Source of the DNA: Amphritea sp.
GTDB taxonomy: Bacteria; Pseudomonadota; Gammaproteobacteria; Pseudomonadales; Balneatricaceae
Length of the DNA stretch: 64,000 bases
Assembly (NCBI RefSeq): GCF_016744155.1
Contig: NZ_JADGEW010000012.1
Span: 1 to 64,000, forward strand
Direction of reading: 5' to 3'
The position numbers and the translations under genes were made by a program. Under the pieces are notes generated by a model. The model was not told the origin of the DNA, did no database searches, and worked only from the letters and a program-made list of their open reading frames with translations. Positions 59,348 to 64,000 of the stretch are shown piece by piece. Position 1 is the first letter of the stretch. Each line of letters begins with the position of its first letter.

Positions 59348-61662
59348 TGATTGCGCGGCAAAAAGGACGCTTGGTTGCTCTGCTATGGCTCATTGTCGTA
59401 TTGAGTGTGGTGGTGGCTGCAATCAGGCAAGGGCCGTCGTTTGATACCAGCTTGATGGCACTGTTACCTATTACTGAGCAGCGCCCGGAAATTAGTCAGG
59501 CGGTCGATAAACTGTCCAGTGATTTTTCCAGACAAGCATTACTGGTTATATCCGCATCGGAACGAGAGGTTGCCCGTAAAGCGGTTGCTATCGCGGTGAA
59601 ACGATTAGTTTCATTGTCTGATATCGCTCGCATAGACTGGCAGTTGGACGATTCAGCGGTTGTCGGCGATGAGTTGTATCCTTTCCGCTTCAGTGTGCTG
59701 AGTGATGCAGTACGCAACCGTTTATTAGCCGGACAAGGTAAGCAGCAGTATCAATTGGCGTTACAGCGATTATTCAGCCCGCTATCGGGTAGTGTTCAGG
59801 ATCCGATCCGGGATCCTTTTTCGCTTTATGCAGATCTACAGATGTCACAGCAGTCTGGTTTGCCGCTAACCTTGGAGCAGGGGTTGTTTCGACTGACTTC
59901 GGCTGAGCAGCCCTCCTATCTTGTTCGTCTTAGCCTGGACAGTGACCCATTCTCTTTGCCTATACAGCAACGGGTACTGGCGGTGGTTGATCCACTCGAT
60001 CAGGAACTGGGGCCGCTCGGTGCTCAGTTGTATCGCTCCGGTTTAATCTGGCACGCGGCGGCTGGTGCTCAGCAGGCCAAAGCCGAGATATCAACGATAG
60101 GGCTGGGATCTTTGCTGGGCATCATATTGCTGATGCTGCTGGTTTTTAAACGTATCAGCTCGTTGGGCTCTGTTTTACTTCCGGTTTTAATTGGCTGTCT
60201 GATGGCCAGTGCCGTGACATTGTTGCTCTTTGGAAAGGTTCACCTGATAACTCTGGCCTTTGGAGCCGGGCTGGTGGGGGTGTCTGTCGATTATGCGCTG
60301 CATTTCATCTGTGAAAGACAGGTACAGCCTGCAGATAGGGTAGTAAAAAAACTATTTGCAGGCCTGTTATTGGGATTAGTTTCCAGTGTGATTGCCTATG
60401 CGGCACTGGCGTTGGCGCCGTTTCCCGGTTTACGCCAGATGGCGGTGTTCTCTGTCACCGGGTTAACGGCTGCCTGGTTGACGGTACTGCTTTGGCTTCC
60501 CTTTATCAGCCCCGGGAAAACTGTGAAAGCGCTACCTTCTGCGGCGTTGTTAAACCGGTGGCGAGAAGGTTATCCACGTCTGGAATCCCAGCCACTGTTG
60601 ATTGTTGGTTTTATCCTTATCTCAGTTATCAGTCTGGTCATTATATGGCAGGGGCAGTCACAGGATGATATTCGCCTTCTGCAGACCTCTTCCACTGAAC
60701 TTTTGCATGAAGATCGTCAGGTGCAACAACTGTTGGGAAACAGTAGTAGCTCAGAGTTTATCCTGATTACGGGGAGTAGTGTTGAAACGGTACTGCAAAC
60801 TGAGGAGCGGTTATTACCAGCCCTGCAAGCATTAGTCGAACCGTCTGGATTGCAAGGTTATCAGGCCTTGTCTCAGGTGCTTCCGTCATTGCAGCGGCAA
60901 TCTGGAAACAATAACTTAATTCGTGATCTGTATCGGCAATACTTGCCGGAGATAGGCTCTGTGCTTCGCCTTTCCGAGTCTCAACTTATGAATATTAAAA
61001 TAGAGTTTGAGCAGAGTGTTAATCAGTTGATGACACCGACTGAATGGCAGGAATTACAGGTTAGCGAGGGTTGGCGTCAGCTGCTTATTAATGATGTTGA
61101 GGGCTCAGTTGCTACTGTTATCCGCTTGAACGGGGTTCTGCACTCAGACCTCAAAGAGCAGCTGCAATTATTGACCGACAACGAGCCTGGGGTTTACTGG
61201 GTTGATCGCGTCGAAAGCATTAGTAATCTGTTGTCCGGCTATCGGCAACAGATCATTCAGTGGTTATTGATTGCATATGGCTTAGTAGTAAGTCTTTTGG
61301 CGATTCGATATCGCACCGATCTATGGCGTATTATCCTGCCACCACTGACAGCATCACTGATCACTTTTGCGGCGCTGATACTCAGTGATGGTGGTTATAA
61401 CCTGTTTAACCTGATTGCCTTAATGCTGGTATTGGGTATCGGCCTGGATATGGGGATTTTCCTCTATGAGTCTGGCGATAGTGATCATACCTGGTTGGCT
61501 GTCAGCTTGTCGGCTGTGACCAGTCTATTGGCATTTGGGTTACTAACTTTTAGCAAAACCCCCGTACTTTATCATTTTGGCATCATAGTGTTACCCGGGC
61601 TCTGTTTGGTCTGGTTGATCGCACCACTGATGCGAAGGTTACAACCGGAGATTAAAACATGA
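59344..61662 (+). CDS. RND/MMPL-family exporter
   Basis: 772 residues. Two repeats of one plus five membrane helices with large periplasmic loops, as in the hopanoid/MMPL transporters. The proton-relay region of repeat one reads FGAGLVGVSVDYALHF (near 310), and that of repeat two reads LMLVLGIGLDMGIFLYESGD (near 695). It is the probable inner-membrane exporter of the polyene lipid, working with the LolA-like protein encoded just upstream. Confidence 0.9.
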   Translation: MMIARQKGRLVALLWLIVVLSVVVAAIRQGPSFDTSLMALLPITEQRPEISQAVDKLSSDFSRQALLVISASEREVARKAVAIAVKRLVSLSDIARIDWQLDDSAVVGDELYPFRFSVLSDAVRNRLLAGQGKQQYQLALQRLFSPLSGSVQDPIRDPFSLYADLQMSQQSGLPLTLEQGLFRLTSAEQPSYLVRLSLDSDPFSLPIQQRVLAVVDPLDQELGPLGAQLYRSGLIWHAAAGAQQAKAEISTIGLGSLLGIILLMLLVFKRISSLGSVLLPVLIGCLMASAVTLLLFGKVHLITLAFGAGLVGVSVDYALHFICERQVQPADRVVKKLFAGLLLGLVSSVIAYAALALAPFPGLRQMAVFSVTGLTAAWLTVLLWLPFISPGKTVKALPSAALLNRWREGYPRLESQPLLIVGFILISVISLVIIWQGQSQDDIRLLQTSSTELLHEDRQVQQLLGNSSSSEFILITGSSVETVLQTEERLLPALQALVEPSGLQGYQALSQVLPSLQRQSGNNNLIRDLYRQYLPEIGSVLRLSESQLMNIKIEFEQSVNQLMTPTEWQELQVSEGWRQLLINDVEGSVATVIRLNGVLHSDLKEQLQLLTDNEPGVYWVDRVESISNLLSGYRQQIIQWLLIAYGLVVSLLAIRYRTDLWRIILPPLTASLITFAALILSDGGYNLFNLIALMLVLGIGLDMGIFLYESGDSDHTWLAVSLSAVTSLLAFGLLTFSKTPVLYHFGIIVLPGLCLVWLIAPLMRRLQPEIKT

Positions 61663-62891
61663 CAGCTTCACAGGGATGTTACGACGTCGTTGTTATCGGC
61701 GCAGGTCCCTCAGGGGCTGTGGCCTCTTCATTACTTGCAGATTACGGCTACAAGGTCTTAGTCTTGGAAAAAGAGTATTTTCCCCGTTTTTCAATCGGTG
61801 AGAGCCTGTTGCCCCAGAGCATGGAGTTTCTCGAGCAGGCGGGTATGCTGCAGGCGGTTATTGAGGCGGGTTTCCAATATAAGAACGGCGCTGCGTTTAC
61901 CCGCGCAGATGATTATGATTGTTTTGATTTTCGACAAAAGTTTTCGCAGGGCTGGGGTACTACTTTTCAGGTACAAAGAGATCGCTTCGATAAAGTCTTG
62001 GCAGATTGCGCCAGTTCCCGTGGGGTTGAAATCCGTTATGGTCAGACTGTGGTTGCAGTAGAAACGGTAGCTGATGCGGTGCAGGTTGACGTTCTCCCTG
62101 AGATTGGTGCAGCCTATCAGGTTAGCGCCGCATTTATTCTCGATGGTAGTGGATTTGGTCGGGTTCTCCCGCGTCTGATGCAGTTGGAAAAATCATCAGC
62201 TCTTGCTTCGCGAGTTTCGCTGTTTACGCATATAGAAGACAATATCACTGACTCCTCCTTTGATCGGAATAAGATATTGATTACCGTCCACCCAGAACAT
62301 CCAGCAGTTTGGTATTGGCTAATCCCTTTTAGTAATGGTCGCGCGTCTGCGGGCGTTGTTTTGCCGAGGGAGATGTATGCCGACTTAGAGGGAACAGAGG
62401 GCGAAATTCTTCAACGTTTTATTAGTGAAGGGGGCATGTTAAAGAGGGTTCTTGAAAACGCAGCGTTTGATACGCCAGTAGGTATCATTGATGGTTATTC
62501 ATGTGATGTTGAAACCCTCTATGGTGAGCGCTTTGCGTTACTGGGTAATGCCGGTGAATTTCTTGATCCGGTATTTTCTTCCGGTGTTACTATCGCATTG
62601 AAGTCAGCGTCGCTTGCTGCAGAGGTGGTACATCAGCAGCTTCAGGGTCTACAGCCAGACTGGAAGACAGAATATGCGCTTCCTCTGATGCAGGGAGTGA
62701 ATACCTTTAGAGCTTTTGTTGAAGGTTGGTACGATGGTCGCTTACAAGATGTTATTTTTGCAGAAGACAAAAGTGATCAGATCAAAGAGATGATCAGTTC
62801 GATTCTGGCGGGTTATGCCTGGGATATTAAGAACCCTTATGTTCGGGATCCAAGCCGCCTTACTACCTTGGCTGAGTTATGTCGCAACTGA
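61659..62891 (+). CDS. FAD-dependent oxidoreductase of the flavin-halogenase family
   Basis: 410 residues. FAD-binding GAGPSG is near 14. IGESLLPQSMEFLE (45-58) matches the halogenase GES region. Lys75 in FQYKNGAAF occupies the place of the catalytic Lys of phenolic flavin halogenases, and WYWLIP (218-223) fits the WxWxIP signature. GNAGEFLDPVFSSGV is the second FAD motif. It could brominate or chlorinate the aryl head, as proposed for xanthomonadin, or act as an oxidoreductase. No flavin reductase gene is adjacent. Overlaps the exporter by 4 bp. Confidence 0.82.
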   Translation: MTASQGCYDVVVIGAGPSGAVASSLLADYGYKVLVLEKEYFPRFSIGESLLPQSMEFLEQAGMLQAVIEAGFQYKNGAAFTRADDYDCFDFRQKFSQGWGTTFQVQRDRFDKVLADCASSRGVEIRYGQTVVAVETVADAVQVDVLPEIGAAYQVSAAFILDGSGFGRVLPRLMQLEKSSALASRVSLFTHIEDNITDSSFDRNKILITVHPEHPAVWYWLIPFSNGRASAGVVLPREMYADLEGTEGEILQRFISEGGMLKRVLENAAFDTPVGIIDGYSCDVETLYGERFALLGNAGEFLDPVFSSGVTIALKSASLAAEVVHQQLQGLQPDWKTEYALPLMQGVNTFRAFVEGWYDGRLQDVIFAEDKSDQIKEMISSILAGYAWDIKNPYVRDPSRLTTLAELCRN

Positions 62892-63454
62892 ATTCAAAAT
62901 TGAAGACATCACTGATCAGAACAGGCTGCGCATTACTCCTGCTTTTGCTGGCGGGCTGTAGCAGTTTAGGTACTGTGGAGCGTCCGGCTGAGATGTTGCT
63001 ACTTAAACCGGCTCAAGGGCCAGTGCCGGTATTGCTGACACAGCGTGTGACCTTAAGCAGTTGGGGGCAGCAAAAGCAGTTTGTTGCGATCGCCCGGTTT
63101 ACCTATGGACAGTCTAAACTAGTCGCCTTACTGCCAACGGGGCAGCAGTTGCTCTACCTTGAATTTGATGGAGAACAGCTGGTGCAGCGGGCGATGCCCT
63201 CGATTGAATTGCCGGGTAAAGATATACTGGCACTGATTCAATTCGCGCTCTGGCCGAGGGATGCTTTGCAGAGTAATTACCGTTCGGAGCAGGGTTGGAA
63301 GGTAGATATAACCGATAGACGGCGAGAACTGACGCATAACGATAATCCGTGGTTGGATGTCAGGTACGACGGACAGCAGATCAATATATATAACTACCTG
63401 TCTAAATATCGGGTTCTAATTGAGACCCTTGAACAGAAGGACTTGGTACCTTGA
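62879..63454 (+). CDS. DUF3261 lipoprotein
   Basis: 191 residues with a lipoprotein signal (lipobox LLAGC, Cys near 27). The rest is a DUF3261-like domain with ALLPTGQQLLYLEFDG and FALWPRDALQ. DUF3261 lipoproteins recur in aryl-polyene clusters and may accept the product at the outer membrane; that role is inference. It overlaps the oxidoreductase gene by 13 bp. Confidence 0.83.
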   Translation: MSQLNSKLKTSLIRTGCALLLLLLAGCSSLGTVERPAEMLLLKPAQGPVPVLLTQRVTLSSWGQQKQFVAIARFTYGQSKLVALLPTGQQLLYLEFDGEQLVQRAMPSIELPGKDILALIQFALWPRDALQSNYRSEQGWKVDITDRRRELTHNDNPWLDVRYDGQQINIYNYLSKYRVLIETLEQKDLVP

Positions 63455-64000
63455 AACGATGCTACCTCAATGCAATGGCAATGCTCAGTGCGATGGGAGA
63501 TTCGCCTGGGCAGGCCTGTGATTTACTTAGATCTGGCCAGCCGGGATTAACCTTGACTGATCAGTTTAGCCCCGGCCAGCAATTTCCTTTGGGACTGTAT
63601 GACGGAGAGTTACCAGAAATTCCATTTAGTGAGCTGAAATGGCAGAGCCGAAATAATCGCTTTGCCCTAGCTGCGTTGTATCAGATTCGCAGCGAAATCG
63701 ATGTTGCTGTTAAGCGTTATGGGGCTAATCGTATCGGGGTTATCGTAGGAACGTCGACTTCGGGTATTGGCGATAGTGAAGGCTTTCTTAATCAGCGGGC
63801 GGTAACGGGACAAGTTTCTGGCGAGTATGACTATGGTCTTCAGGAGATGGGTGCAACCGCAGCCTTTGTGGCGAAGCAGTTGGATGTTAGCGGGCCTGTT
63901 TTCGGCATATCTACGGCCTGCTCTTCCGGCAGTAAAGCGCTGGCATCAGCTCGTAGACTGCTGCGATCAGGCCTCTGTGATGCTGTGATCGCTGGTGGAG
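63451..64000 (+). CDS. Beta-ketoacyl-ACP synthase (partial, cut by the window end)
   Basis: The first 183 residues of a ketosynthase. The frame stays open to the end of the window. VGTSTSGIGDSEGF is near 99, and the active-site Cys is in GISTACSSGSKAL (Cys157), so this one, unlike the chain-length factor, can catalyse condensation. It starts with TTG overlapping the previous stop (TTGA). The C-terminal part, with the two catalytic His, lies outside. Confidence 0.93.
   Translation, partial: MKRCYLNAMAMLSAMGDSPGQACDLLRSGQPGLTLTDQFSPGQQFPLGLYDGELPEIPFSELKWQSRNNRFALAALYQIRSEIDVAVKRYGANRIGVIVGTSTSGIGDSEGFLNQRAVTGQVSGEYDYGLQEMGATAAFVAKQLDVSGPVFGISTACSSGSKALASARRLLRSGLCDAVIAGG

Overview
The window is a chromosomal segment of a marine-type gammaproteobacterium. 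Gene content and order (mreBCD-maf-rng-yhdP, ptsO-rapZ-ptsN-hpf-rpoN-lptBAC-kdsCD, mlaFEDCB-ibaG-murA-hisG-hisD) and moderate GC point to an oceanospirillalean relative of Amphritea, Neptunomonas or Marinobacterium. The genus is an inference. No insertion sequence, prophage, CRISPR array or recognisable defence locus was seen.

Left end (1-6.1 kb): an initiator tRNA is followed by four degenerate units that repeat the 3' half of the tRNA. The first three each end in their own terminator-like hairpin, which recalls the rtT repeats of the E. coli tyrT operon. Next come an orphan homoprotocatechuate dioxygenase (hpaD), a TetR regulator divergent from fadH with two operator-like sites between them, a 3' remnant of an aldehyde dehydrogenase gene, and msrA.

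Core block (6.1-38.1 kb): gatCAB on the minus strand; mreBCD, maf, rng and yhdP on the plus strand; darP, mgtE and the nitrogen-PTS / rpoN / lipopolysaccharide export and Kdo block on the minus strand. The Mla phospholipid-transport operon, ibaG, murA, hisG and hisD follow on the plus strand, then a degS-like protease, a NIF3 protein and zapG. mreC seems to start at a non-standard ATC codon. tldD and pmbA, the usual partners of yhdP and darP, are missing.

Middle (38.1-51.1 kb): a FadR-type GntR regulator divergent from acuI (acryloyl-CoA reductase) with two palindromic operators; a TfoX C-terminal domain gene with a 12-copy heptanucleotide repeat just upstream; nnrS; a vitamin B12 group (BtuF-like binding protein, adenosyltransferase, BtuB-like receptor with an upstream cobalamin riboswitch); ppk2, panE, yajQ, an ampG-type transporter and adenine deaminase.

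Right end (51.1-64 kb): the start of an aryl-polyene type pigment gene cluster. A phosphopantetheinyl transferase and a small secreted protein lie on the minus strand. A tightly overlapping plus-strand operon encodes a ketosynthase-like chain-length protein, two acyltransferases, two acyl carrier proteins, a ligase-dehydratase fusion, a glycosyltransferase, a thioesterase, a LolA-like carrier, an RND exporter, a flavin-dependent halogenase-like oxidoreductase, a lipoprotein and a ketosynthase cut by the window edge. Together they would build an aryl-polyene acyl chain on carrier protein, attach it to a lipid and export it to the outer membrane.
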